NCBI GenBank assembly: GCA_021307315.1
Contig: JAJSPD010000026.1
Coordinates: forward strand, 310,001-374,000
Length of the DNA stretch: 64,000 nt
Direction of reading: 5' to 3'
Origin: Bisporella sp. PMI_857
Lineage: Eukaryota > Ascomycota > Leotiomycetes > Helotiales > Helotiaceae
The translations under genes were made by a program, and so were the position numbers. Numbering within the stretch: the first letter of the stretch is position 1; each line of letters opens with the position of its first letter. Below the pieces are notes generated by a model, which saw only the letters and a list, made by a program, of their open reading frames with translations, was not told the origin of the DNA and did no database searches. Shown piece by piece: positions 34,974-47,072 of the stretch.

Positions 34974-37900
34974 GGGATTGCTTTTGATAATCGTCAACAC
35001 CTACATACACCCAAAGATCTACCAATATCTGTTCATGTTCCCCTTTCTACATCCCGATCCATCTACCGTAAAATAAGCCACTCATTACAATACGTACCAT
35101 CGATCGTGTTGACGGCCAATTCCCAGCAACAATGTAAGCAGCGGAACGAGGAATGCGAACTGGGCTGGGGGCCTAGGCGAGGACAAATCGGTGAATATTC
35201 CCCTTTGAGGTCATTTCAAGTTACATATGTCGATGAAGGTCTGACCACGTCGGCGGGAATGGTACTGTAATACCCCAGGTTGGAATTGTGCTCCCCCCCA
35301 TTGAGATTGATTACATGTCACAAACCGCAGTGCACCCCCGTCATCTCCATTCACGTAGGATGCGGGAAATAGGACAGCAGCCGCCTGTGGATGTTTTAAT
35401 GTTGGCCTTGTCGTTGACTTTTGGAGAGCCTGGGACATTCCATTCTCTAAAGTCTGGTATCGTCAGGGATTCGGTATTGCCGACGGCCCTGACACCCAAA
35501 AATCTTCGGTGCGAAAACGAACGGGGACTTTTTTTTTTCGTGAGAGCCAAGTTTGCGGATTGGGCAGCATCCAGTGTTCCTAATCTTACCGAGGCATATA
35601 GATCTACTTCCCAGTACAATTCAAAACGTGAGCACCGAAGCTCATCTCGGATACTTCGGTCCTGCTCTCTCCTTCTCTTGACGGCATGCTTATGGATGAT
35701 GGACCGTGATCACTTTCAGGCTGCTGCCCTTCCTCGTCCAACATTGCCGCCATGCCATGCCATGCCATGATAACGTAGTAAGATGAGATGCTGTTAGTCC
35801 CCTTCAGCCCGGCAACCCGTATCAGATCTCGCAAATCTCCCCAGATCTAATCATTTTGTCCGAGTCACTGCAGACGAGGGATAAGACATGCCATGATAGG
35901 CAAGGCAGATGGCAACATAATGGTGGTATGACCGCCGGCTCAGCTGAAGTTCAGTCTACAGTGTATCTCCCAGACCTATCTTCACGGATCTAAGTCGTCA
36001 GGTCAGGTTTATTGCGAGGATCTCCCCAGCAGGCTGTTGGTTGGAGCCTCGTCTCGTCTCCTGTCGCCTCGCCTCTCGCCTCGCCGCATTATGGAGATAT
36101 TATCAAGCAGCATGGATAATATCTCCGCGCAACAACTACAACCACAACCACAAATGAAAAGGCTGGCTATTCTCAGTTCTGCAGGATGAGATTCGTCCGT
36201 GAGATCCAATGGCGCTGTGGCAAGGTTGCAAGATGACCGTGTGCGATGGTAAAGGTGCCATACATGTGGCGCACGAGAGAGATAGCTCCCGTAACCATAG
36301 TACAAGTTGCTATTACTTTTCTCCCGTCTTGTTTCCTTGCTTTCCTTGTATCTGACAGCATCGGGACCAACGGAGCGCTTGCGGCACGGCTCGAAGGGTG
36401 ACGGCGGTGTCAGAACCATATTGCCAGATATGGCCGAACCCGTGCTTGATCCGAGCGGTCTACGTTGAGATATTATACTTAGCTCTCCTTACATATAGGC
36501 CGGGGTTAATTACCACACGACCACCCCTCCCCCTTCCCGCATCTTCCTTCTGCTGCTATACAATACTGTGCGGTATGTATATCACCTCAACAATGTCTTA
36601 CAACGCACAAGACATACAAAGTTGTCGCAATCAGAGTCATTGTCGGATTGTTGTTGGTCTTGTTTCGACTGGTCTAGACGGTGAATCTCCCTCTTCCCTG
36701 CTCATACTCAGGCCCTATGTTCGTTAAAATGCTCAGCCTTGCCCTGCCATTATCACGATGCGCTGTCAAACTGGTCACGATCACCCAAATCTCCACTGCT
36801 TTGCTGAAGCGTTTTAACGAAAAATAAAATAAAAAAACGATCACGCGTCAGTTGCCTATCTTCAACTAGCATCTAAGAGATTATGTTTCAAGCCATGGCC
36901 AAGGCATCTTTCTCGTTTATCAAAAAAGGTGCCATCTCTGATTGTCGCTATTGGGGTTCCATCAGCCATACCTTCGGAACTGGGGGCTGACAAAAGCAAA
37001 CAAGTAGTCTCCCATCACCGATGCCATACCGTCATGTCTTTCATATTCATCATACGCACCTCTCTCAACTTTCTTTCTCTTGGGTCACAAGTTTTCTCAA
37101 GCTCGATTTCATCTTCTTAATCTAAGCTGCGGTATCGCCAGCCAGGTAGCTGATTCGACCGCCGCCCCGCGTGACCATGGATCAAGCAAGGAAACGCTGA
37201 CCTAACAGAAATTTCATATGTGGAATCTACAGTACGAAAAAGTGCAGTTACTGAAAGTCGGTGAAACTAGCAAAAGATCCATCCCAAAAATAAAAGGTCC
37301 ACCACCAGAAGGGTCACCGGCATTTCAACTTTCTTCAGAGCACTCACCACCCTTGCGCCTCAGCTCTTTCTCCCACACGCACCAACCACATCTTTCTGAA
37401 CAACGCCTCAAAAACACCATCAGCTCACCAGAATAGCCAAACCACGTTTTTGACAAGGGTGCCGTCATTTTTACCTCGGACCTTGAGACAGGAAATATAA
37501 GCGATCGATCTGGTCCTGTGTTGTGCCGTTTCCAGGCCGCTCTATCTCTCTCTCTCCCTCCTCCTCTCTCCACTGCTTTCAAAGGGGGGGCCTTCCACAT
37601 TTTCCCCCCCACGTCCTTTCACCACGTTTGTCAGCCAAGACAACCAGCCTGAACCACAGTTCTGGGTCTGGTTATCTGATCTCATCCCGCACATGCATCG
37701 CGATATTATCAACCCCCCTCCCCTTTATTTCACGGAAGAGTCTTAACTTTTGCTTTTCCTAGGGTTCTTATGCCACTTTCGTCATTCGGGATTTGAATAT
37801 TTGGTCGGGATGCTATTTCAGGGACATCCTCTTATCCTTGAGTCGTGTTTGACACCAAGCCACCGCTAGAAAGTTCTAAGGCCTTTTCCGCTCCACCAAA

Positions 37901-39299
37901 ACCACTCCACCATCAAAAAAGTGCTTATCAACTTACTAAATACTGTCGGTACAGCGCTGGGAGAGCCTCGAGCTGATGAGGAACCAAGCCGCCGGGTCAG
38001 GAATCAAGATGGGTTTACTTAGTATTTCCAGTTTCAGGGTAATTCGGCCGATCATTCTACAGGAATGGCTTAATGTGTACTTGCGCGTTCTCGCTACCAG
38101 GTTCTCTATCCCTGTTTACCTCAAGATTCCATGTTCCCAAGGTACAGGTTACCCCTTTCCTCAAACTTCTTATCAAAATGACCATGGTCGATTTCCAGTT
38201 TAGCTGCCGCCGGATCAGGGGCGCACTTGATCCGGAGCCTGGCCGTTTGTTCACGTAGAATATAATTAGAACAGGCGTTGCGAATGATTTCCATCGGATC
38301 AAAAATGAAACGAAAGCGGGAAGGATGATACAGGTTATTTTTATGAAGAGCAAAGTCTGTGAAACTTATGCTTCCGTCCGCAAGTTTCCGAGGTCCATCA
38401 CCAATAAGGACATCCACAAGTGCGGTCGCTTATCTCTGTGATTTTGCCGAGTAATTGAGCATATACAGCCTCATGGTTTAATATGTTAATATGTCTTGCC
38501 TCTCGCAATTTTGGCATTTTCGCCTTTGGTAATTAAGTCGTCATCTTGGTATAGAGGACGGACTTCGGATTGAGACGCTTTAATGGAGCTTTCTTTACTC
38601 GAAGATGTTGGGTTATCGAGCAAGTATTCTTCCTGCAGATAATAGAGGAGCAAAGACCAGCTCGTCTTTCGAGTCCGTCATGAACTATCAGCGCTATTTT
38701 TCTAACCTCTCCCTTTAGCATGTAGCAGGGTTGTGGCTAGGTAAGATGCATTTTTAGAGATTTATAGTGTGTGATATTTCCAAGAGCTTAATTGAAGACA
38801 TTGCATGATCGAAGAAATAGTAGACAAGTAAAGGCCCATTCACCGGAAGCATGTTACAATCTTTAGATTATACTTTGGCCTTGGATCCTTCGTCGTTAAC
38901 GTTTACATGATTTCATGCATTCCTCGGCTCTTCTACTGTATGTGAAAGAAACGAAATTCTGTTTATGCTTATGAGCTTCTACGGGAAACATCTCACTATG
39001 CACGAAATGAGGTAGGTAATAAGGACCTGTAAGCGTGATAAGCCCGCATGTTGGTTTTTGCTGCAAACAATGTTGGGAACGAGTTGACCGCCAGTCATTA
39101 ACAACGATATTTAGGAGTTTTCTATCCAACCACGAAAATATTACACTTTATATCTTTTTTGGGGGGGGGATTGGTTTCGTTCGCCAGATTTACACCGGAT
39201 CTAGACCTTAATTCGACACTACTTTGAGTATAGAGCCCGTGTTTGTTTATCTGTTTACCGACAGCTCGGCATATAAACCTCAGAATCATATCAACAATT

Positions 39300-41950
39300 C
39301 AATTTCAGGAAGGGATTTCCCCCCCAAAACGCTCTAAAGAAAGCAGCTTCATCCTAACATCGTTGATGGTCAGAAGCCAACCAAACGCATTATATACAGA
39401 ATACCCACGCTCAACGACGAGCTATGAGGACGGATTTCGAAAAGCCATGTATTCTTAGCCAATGTAGCGAACTGCATGGCCTGGCTGATCCACGATGCTC
39501 TGGGACCAGGAGAAAAATTTCCGACTCTGGCGTGTGTCGGACCAAATGATGTTCGATACGTCATACTGGCTCTTGCAGCAATGAAGACCTGGCACAAGGT
39601 ATGTGATTACAAGCCAGGTGCCTCGGAAGTCCAAAACTAAATATTTAAATATGTAGATCCTCTTGACTTCTCCACGCAATAGCGTCCCGGCCCACCAGAA
39701 CCTATTCAAGCTCACGAGCTGCGAGGTCCTGGTGATATCAGACCCGCAACCGCCGTGCGTCAAGCCGATCCTGGCGTCATGTCCCTTGCGAGTATTCAAC
39801 ATCCCGCAAGTCGATGACCTGCTCAAGGATACCTATCGCCAGCACCGTGGATTGGATAAAACTTGATGCGAAGATGACTATACGACTGATAGGACGGGTT
39901 TGGCAGGGTATATTCACTTAGGCTCAGTGGTTTTGAGAATTGCCACTGATCTAGGACTATCGTAGGATGCGACTGTTCACTACTCCTCCTTTTCATGTAA
40001 AAAGAGATATTCCCTTCCTTATTTTCTAAATGTGGAGCTCTGAATCATCTTAGGCTGCAGGTGTTGATGGCTTATTAGTCCTACCTATGTTTATGCAAAT
40101 GAAACTTATACTTCCATTGATCGGTGCATTCCCCTCCGTTCAGCTAGTAGTAGAGGTGTCAAGCACACAAAAGCTGATGTGGTCTTTTTGGCTCCCCCAT
40201 TTGTGGTTGAGATGGTAAAGAATCCAGAGATCTTAGAGTTCATCACGAAAAACTCGGACCTGGTTCTGTTTGCCGAGGGAGCTATACCCAACACAATCAG
40301 GGAATAAGTTGCCTTGAGGACAACGCTCTGAAGCCCTCTAGGTATGATAGAGGTAGGGTTATTTACCAATATCAGACTAACAGAATGGTCTTCAGACGGA
40401 TGGAATCTCCTCCCGCTGCCTTTCGGAATCATATATCAAGTTAGTGCATCATTCGGAAGATCTATACGAAGCCGTTGTTCGTCGGCGTCCTGATTCCGGG
40501 AAAGTTCAACCTATCTTCAAGCTTTTTCCTCACCTCGACTCATGGGAACCAAGGATCTACACAGCGCCCATCCCATCAAGCCCGGGTATTGGTTCTACCG
40601 AACACGGGCAGATGTATTAATCAGCATGGAGCAGCTTGAGTAAACACCCTGAAGTTGGTTGTCATTGGAACCCAGAGGCTTCAGGCAGCTCTCCTTGTTG
40701 AGTTAAAGGAAGAGAAACAACTTTTTACGGCGGAACGTGCGGCTGTTATCGAGCGACTTTGGCCAAATATCTAGGAATCGAACTTGGAGTGTCCAAGGTA
40801 TGCAAAGGTATGGAAGTCGCGCATACTTTTGAATGAGCCTGGGCGGTTGATGTATAGGGGGGCGAAAAGAACGGTGCAGAGACAAACAACTTCAGCATTA
40901 TATGCAAAGAGATCGACGTTCTATATGCGGATGCTCATAAAGTTTCGGCCGCTGCCTCAGATGATTACGACATCTATGAGGCTTTGAACACTGATATCTC
41001 GGATGACACGGCGCTGTCTGCAATTATCGAGCATGCCGTTAACAAATTCACATCAAGCAGACTCGAAAGCAAGGGTGATTTTTTCGCAAGCGGAATGGAA
41101 CCACAGATATCATTCACTCCGCTTGGGCAGTCAACTCCAATCTCTCGCTTCCCGCCTTCACGCCTCATCTTCAGGATATCATAAACCTGATTTCACTTTC
41201 AATCACATCAAGGCTGTCTCCAGCAGTCATGTTCATCTCCTCCATTTTGTCCGTCACCCATCCCCCATCCCCCATCCCTGAGGCCCTGGTTGAAGATCCT
41301 CTTACACGGGCGCCGATAGGATACGGACAAAGCAAATACATCGCCGAGAGCATTCTCGCATACGCTACGCCCATCACTCCCGATCTCACCATAAACATAC
41401 TAGAGTGGGACAGATCGCGGGGCCGTTAAAAATAAACTGGATCTGGAGTACGGCGGAGTGATTCCCAAGCCTAGTCATCAGTTCATCGCACCTCGGTGTG
41501 ATCCCCGTGACATTGGGAAAAGAAGGTTACAAGATAGATTGGGTGCCGGAAGACGTCCTCGCGCGCTGGAACGAGTTGCTCCCTTCTGTGGCGCGCATTC
41601 TGGAGGGCGCGGGAAAGAAAATAGAGATTGTGGCGTTTGATGCTTGGGTTCAACGCGTTAGAGATGCTGCAGCGGAGGAGGGGAAAGATGGCGATTTAGA
41701 GGCTTTGTCGAGGACTAGTCCTGCGGTCAAATTGCTTGATTTCTTCGATGGCCTGAAGCGGCTGGGTTGCCGGTTATGGATAGTGAAAGGGCGCTTCGAG
41801 GAAGTGCCAGGTTGAGGGAGGCGGGCACTATTGAAGATGGGACGATCGGGAAGTGGGTAAAAGGTTGGTTGGGAGATGAAAGAGAGGTTCGAAATAAATG
41901 TCTATTTTCTCTCTTGCCTGGAGGAAGTGAAGGGAAATTAGAATATGTTA
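39300..41950 (+). pseudogene. adenylate-forming reductase (NRPS-like, A-T-R), multiply broken
   Basis: Pieces in changing frames follow the family order. N-terminus: PNALYTEYP and TSYEDGFRKAMYS (to 39458), then LANVANCMAWL and GPNDVRYVILALAAMK (39455-39598), an intact-looking intron 39599-39656 (GTATGT...TAG), and ILLTSPRNSVPAHQNL (39657-39866). The AMP-binding core with its TSGTTGxPKP loop is unrecognisable (about 39870-40150). Then KADVVFLAPPFVVEMVKNPE (from 40164), a TAA, PLGMIEVGLFTNIRLTEWSS, KVQPIFKLFPHLDSWEPR, and ...FYRTRADVLI in another frame. RLQAALLVELKEEKQ to VIERLWPNI (TAG) and AKRTVQRQTT follow. The carrier domain is poor (FFASGM), most of the reductase Rossmann part is missing, and IGYGQSKYIAESILAYATP and SPAVKLLDFFDGLK mark the reductase end. 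At least six frameshifts or stops. Dead gene. Confidence 0.75.
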
Positions 41951-42573
41951 TTTCGATTCTCAAATCAAAAACCACATCCACTTCCTCAATTTTGCATCAA
42001 CTGGAACATGATCCAAGTCTACACTCTAAATCGCAACGCCAGCCGCAAGCTCAAGTCTTCCGGTTCGGGCTTTGACTTCGGCGCGTCCCCCTCATGCCCG
42101 GTCTCCAGCCGGTTCCCAGCCGGCCCGTCGCAGGATCACATGACACTCCCCGCTTTTAAATCGCTGACACATCATCCTATGCACCTCACCTCTTCCTACG
42201 CATCCTCTTCCTTCATGACTCCCTCCCACCGATCCCTCGTCTATGCATGTATGCGTCCCCAGCCGTAACTACATCACGCTGTCTCATCGACGTCGTTCTT
42301 GATTTATTTGTCCCCCATGCGCGCATTCCATGCACCCGTTCGCATACAAGATGTGAGGTGCGGCGGACGGTTGCTCCTGTATAGATGCTGAGCAGTGAGC
42401 TGTTAGCCTTGCTGTGACTTGGATTTTGCTTGGGGGAAGAGTTCTAGCCTGTAGTGGTGCGGCGGCTAGAGCGCTGCTGAGGTGGTTTGCGTGCCGTTTG
42501 ATCCTCCGAGATAATCACGGCCTGGACTCTACGGGACCAGACGGAATTTCGTTTCGGTATACAACGCTTGAGT

Positions 42574-43140
42574 TTTGCTACCAATCAGCCTGCACTTGAC
42601 ACTCCTTGATATCTTGATGACGTGAGTTTATGTCTTGACTGGGGGCAGTCATGCTACCGCCTTTCAGCGATGCTGATCCTCCTGATCCTTCAGGCTGATG
42701 GCCAAGCAGAAAGTTTGGCTCTTCTGCTGCGCTTTCGTCATGAGTATCGTATATTTGATGCCGCTCCCGCAATTCATATGGTGACCCCGGGCCAGCCCCA
42801 TCCACAACGTCGGGTCTCGAGTGGGGTCCTCTAAGAAGCCAGCCAAAGACGGATGCGTTTCCCGGGGCCTTGTAGTTACAGCGCTAGGTGAAAGTCGTTC
42901 GTAAAGCCAGCTCTCTCGATCCATTCAGGAATCATCTTGTTTGTTACACCAACTGCCTGGACGTATGTACTCTCCACATTTGAGCATGCAGAGTCGCTTA
43001 GCCTCAAGCCTACCTCATCTGTCATCCTCCTCATTAAGTCCTGGTTCAGGCGGTCCTATCCACGTTCTCATTTCTTCTTCAATCGCCTCACCATTTTGGG
43101 GGCTTGACTCACACTCTAAGGCACAATAGCGATATCATTG
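42574..43140 (-). pseudogene. weak methyltransferase-like and unknown coding remains
   Basis: On the minus strand, near 42960-42870, one frame reads NKMIPEWIERAGFTNDF, like the end of a LaeA-type SAM methyltransferase (K..W...AGF..V), then stops. Downstream, after a CACCTAG acceptor-like site, a frame stays open to about 42576 and gives a protein-like, disordered tail (GAGPGSPYELRERH). Upstream, ECESSPQNGEAIEEEM is readable. No complete domain, start or consistent frame is present. Confidence 0.25.
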
Positions 43141-43350
43141 GATGTAAAGGTCTCCACTTCGAGGTTCTAAGGTCGTCCAGTCACGGGATAGCCTGGTCCT
43201 TGCCAATGCCTTACGATTCCTGGTAGTAGTCTGGCGGCCCTGGAGTTAGCTAGTGTTATTCCATGTTGCTTTCTGCATTGTCCTAGAGTACCGGACAGGG
43301 TCTGTTGACGACTATGCGCTTCGTGTGGGTCTAAGGTCTTGTTGGACGAG

Positions 43351-43358
43351 TATATATA
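43351..43358 (+). promoter_or_regulatory. TATA box candidate for the metalloprotease gene
   Basis: TATATATA lies 130 bases upstream of the ATG at 43488, followed by a CA-rich leader (acaaacacaaacccacc) typical of fungal 5' UTRs. Confidence 0.5.
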
Positions 43359-43487
43359 ACCTTCATATTCTCCCAAAACGTTTTCATTACACATTAAACT
43401 AATCTACAAACACAAACCCACCATCACTACACACTACAGAGATATTTAATTATTCATAATCATATAATCTGATCTCTCGTTATAATC

Positions 43488-44523
43488 ATGGTTCGCATTT
43501 CAGTCGTATCTTTGGCATTCGCCGCGTGTCTGCCATCCGCCTTCGCGCATCCTTCCACCAAAGAACGGAATTCTCTCTTCGGATGCGGCACTGAACCCAC
43601 CGACGAATTTTTGAAGTTATCAGCAGGCCTTGCCAAATCAGAGAAATCGGCGTCAAAGTCAAAGGGTGCTGGGCTGAGCGCAGCAGCAGCAAGAAACATT
43701 ACCATTCCAACATGGTTCCACGTCGTTGCCAAGTCAAAGTCGTTATCCGGAGGATATCTTCCACCATCTGCAATCACTGATCAACTGGCTGTCTTGAATA
43801 ATAATTACGGTAAGTCCTGATCTCGATAGAGCAAAAGCTATCTTGCTAACCATCTCATTCAGCGCCTTATGGAATACAGTTCAGGAATGCTGGTCAAGAC
43901 TGGACTATTAATACGTCATGGGCTACAGATGGCGATGAGACGGCTATGAAGCAGAAGCTCAGAAAAGGGGATTATAAGACCCTAAACATCTACTTTCAAT
44001 TCAGTCTTGGCGACAATCTTGGGGTAGGTCGTCACGATCCATTCACATCACGCCGCACGTGCTAATCAGAACAGTACTGTTACTTTCCCACCACCCCAAC
44101 CGAGAGCACAATCCTGAAGGACGGCTGCGCAATTCTCTACACCACCGCGCCTGGAGGCTCTCTTGCCAACTACAACCAAGGCAAAACCGTCACCCACGAG
44201 GTCGGGCATTGGTTCGGTCTCCTTCACACCTTCCAAGGCGGATGCAGCGGCTCTGGGGATATGATCGCAGACACTCCCCCTCAAGCCTCTATGACTCAAG
44301 GTTGCCCTACCAACCCACCGCGAGACTCTTGCCCCGGCGACGGCGTCGACCCTATCCACAACTACATGGACTATTCTTACGAGTGAGTTTTTTTTCCCTG
44401 CTTGATTGACGCACGAGGAGCAGCTGCTAACGGCAACGTGATCGATGTAGTTCCTGCTATGAGGAGTTCACACCTGACCAAGTCACGAGAATGTACACCA
44501 TGTACGATACGTATCGCGCTTAA
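43488..44523 (+). CDS. secreted M43 metalloprotease (MEP1-like)
   Basis: Four exons: 43488-43809, 43863-44023, 44075-44382 and 44451-44523, giving 287 aa. Introns are 53, 51 and 68 bases with GTAAGT, GTAGGT and GTGAGT donors. Signal peptide [20 protein letters not shown]. The propeptide-like part leads to [11 protein letters not shown], then LGYCYFP and the zinc site [11 protein letters not shown] at about 202-212 (HExxHxxGxxH). The Met-turn is NYMDYSYD near 257-264, followed by SC and FTPDQVTRM. This is the pappalysin (M43B) pattern of extracellular fungal metalloproteases such as Coccidioides Mep1 and its many saprobe and pathogen relatives. All catalytic residues are present and the gene should be active. 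It probably digests extracellular protein. Confidence 0.9.
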
Positions 44524-47072
44524 ATGCTCCGGAGCAGCAGCGGTATGATGCGTTGCGGGCAACTGAAGGAAAGATGATGATCGCTGTGCGGATCATAGAC
44601 GAACCACGATTCACGATATATCTGTAATATATGATGAGCATGCTAATTATTCTTTAATTTCTTAATATCTAGTATTAACCATCTACGCATGGAAAGATGC
44701 CGACGGGAACGGTTGAGATGCGGTATGGCGTCGGGACTGGGCAGGAAGGGACCTTAGAATCGGTTGGCGGCGGCAGCGGCGGGGATATACACGGCGTAGG
44801 TTCTCGCGGGAATGGAATTCGGAGCCGGATATATGTTTCAGATTGGGCTTATAGATTGATAACGGAAACCGCGGACGCGCGGTATCTGACGGCGTAGGAA
44901 ACAAGGTGTGCATGCAATTTTGTAACGCGAATATAGAATGCGATCGTTTTTTTTCCCACACTCATGATGAGTCTTTGGCGAGCGCTTTGAAAAGCTCTGA
45001 TAAATGTCATATTAGAGCGGTATTTTGGAGGAATATATGGGGTTTGGCTGGGGGGCTCGTGAGGGCCGCCATGCAAGGTCGTGATTCAGACATCGTTTAC
45101 CGGCTCTTTTTTCTTTTTTGTCTGGGATAGGCATCTACCATATTTAGCTCTCGGTTTTGCGGCGTGGTAAAGGGTTATGTTTCGTAGTAAAGAGTGTTAT
45201 TTATGGGAGTGGTGCTATGACATATAGACGTAGTAGCTTCTTCTGGATCCTCTGCGGGTTATCTCAAAGATTTTATTCGTAGTCAACTTATTTCTTATAT
45301 ACCTCCGTATATCAACGCACCTGTGTTCTCAGTTACCTCTCGCTTGTTCCCAGAGATATTTTTCGTGTTCTACTGTAGCCCTCGCATTTAGCTTCCAACC
45401 GCATTTATAACCATATTTGTCCTCGATTCTTGCCGACACAAGTCACTGTATGATTCCGCTAGATTGCCAAATGGGAAGTCTGAGACTATGAGCTGTACAA
45501 GAGCTCTATATTCTTGGGATACATGTTATTATATCTTTTTGACGGCGAGACATAACGAGGGGGATCAGACGATAGGAGCACTAGAGATTACGTCTATAAG
45601 AAGCCATGTTCAGAGACTGCTGCCATCACAACACGTGATTGTCCTCAGCACGTTCACAAAACTATTGATCGGCAATATCCTTCCCCGCCAATACTACTGC
45701 TGCCATGTCTCTCACGCCTCTCCGGCACCCTTCAAGCACAACCCCCATGAATGCCACTCCCCCTGCCATGAAAGGGGGTTCCGTCTGTAGGGCTGATAAG
45801 CGATCTTGGCAGGGGTTCGGTGGGGCATTTTCCTCCCATTTGTTTATTTACCAACAGACAAAACCTTTTTCTACCATACAGGAGTTTGACTCGAGTCTCT
45901 CTCGCGCGGAAGCATTTGTTGTATCCATCCGCTTTTCGTCGCTCTATCTCTTCGCATCATAGGTGTGCTACCCAGGCATTTTCGAGAAACCCCAGCTGCA
46001 TTTGACCGCCGGGATCCAGTCCCCGAAGCACAACAACCGTGGGGGTCTCACCGTCGGTCTTTGTTCTCCTGTGGTATCATACTTGTGCTGCGTTTGCTTA
46101 CCATACCTGGATGCATAGATATGGGTGAATGGAAGGTATGACGTGAATGACGGAGTTCCGATGCCAGAGTGGCTATGCGGGGTTATTGCCTGTTCTGTTT
46201 TTTGACTCGGAGTAGAAGGGTTATATTCCCTCATCAGCAGGTGGTTCTCCGAAGAGTCTTGTTCCGTTTTTATATATTTCGCTTGCCTGGATGCCTTTTT
46301 GACCCACGGTAGATATTTTATCCCTTTCTGGGAGAGAAGGCAAGTGTGGGCTTGCTTCCAGAAGATTGTAAAGTGGGCAAATGCCGGTGGAGGTCGGGTA
46401 AAGAGGGGAAATTTGAGTTAGCCCTGTTTTCCCCAGGATCTTTAATTGGTACTATCCCCTTTCCTTTGCCATCTTTCTATATATATACTTAACATGCATA
46501 CAATACATATATGCATATATATAACCCGGACCGACATGGACACCGATATAATTTCATCATTCTTTTTTACCACCGGCTCAACAACAACTCAACAAGAGCT
46601 TTTCGGGTAATTCCATCGACAAGCCCCGAGGTCGGCATGAGCTAAGCTGCGTGCTGTGTGTTCTGTCTATAAATCTGTGCCACAATGACCGAACCATCCA
46701 ACCAGCTGCCAACGCTGTTGAACGGGCCGGGCATGGCTTGTTTTTGTTGTCCCCTTTCGTCATCCCACGTCCCTTGCTCCAACTCCCCACTTCCCCCATT
46801 TCTCTCGTGTTGTATGGCCCAATTGACCAATCATGCCTTCCATCTCTCCTACACTCAAATTCGCGGGTCTGATTACATGCTGCCACTAACCCGCCTGTGA
46901 GCCCTTAGCCCCTTCTCAATTGCCCTCAGTCGCCGTTAGTTACCTGTCAGTACAAAGCTCAGCTGTCCCTTCTGCTCTTTTGTTTCGTATTCGATTTCCT
47001 CTCTCTTCTTTTCTCCTTTTTGATCCTGGCATCTCTTGTTTTTCTCAACTTAATGAGACCTTATAGTTGACC
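44524..47072. other. 2.5-kb intergenic region, no gene seen
   Basis: Only short low-quality frames. An AT-rich TATA-like stretch (tatatatacttaacatgcatacaatacatatatgcatatatata) lies at 46482-46523, and the last 200 bases before the GH3 start are pyrimidine-rich (ctctcttcttttctcctttttgatc), as in fungal promoters. Confidence 0.5.

Larger units (their letters stand above)
33993..39299. other. 5.3-kb stretch without a convincing gene
   Basis: Apart from the G-rich tract and microsatellites, the region holds a short (CATGC)n run at 35751-35769, a TCG-rich run near 36045-36085 and a strongly pyrimidine-rich stretch at 37535-37575. Frames at 34914, 35288, 36009, 37325 and 38121 are of low protein character or low complexity. 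No tRNA or known RNA was recognised. The size and CT-rich tracts would suit long regulatory leaders, but no coding gene follows them before the pseudogene at 39.3 kb. Confidence 0.5.
41951..43487. other. intergenic, decayed, promoter of the metalloprotease at its end
   Basis: Outside the weak minus-strand remains (separate entry) no gene is visible. The last 150 bases look like a normal promoter and leader for the metalloprotease gene. Confidence 0.45.

Noticed and set aside
34914..35270. 118-residue frame starting with Met/Ile runs
   Set aside because: Product of the ATT/ATG microsatellite.
38121..38417. 98-residue minus-strand frame
   Set aside because: Some protein-like residues (DVLIGDGPRKLADG), but no domain, no flanking exons and no conserved motif I know.
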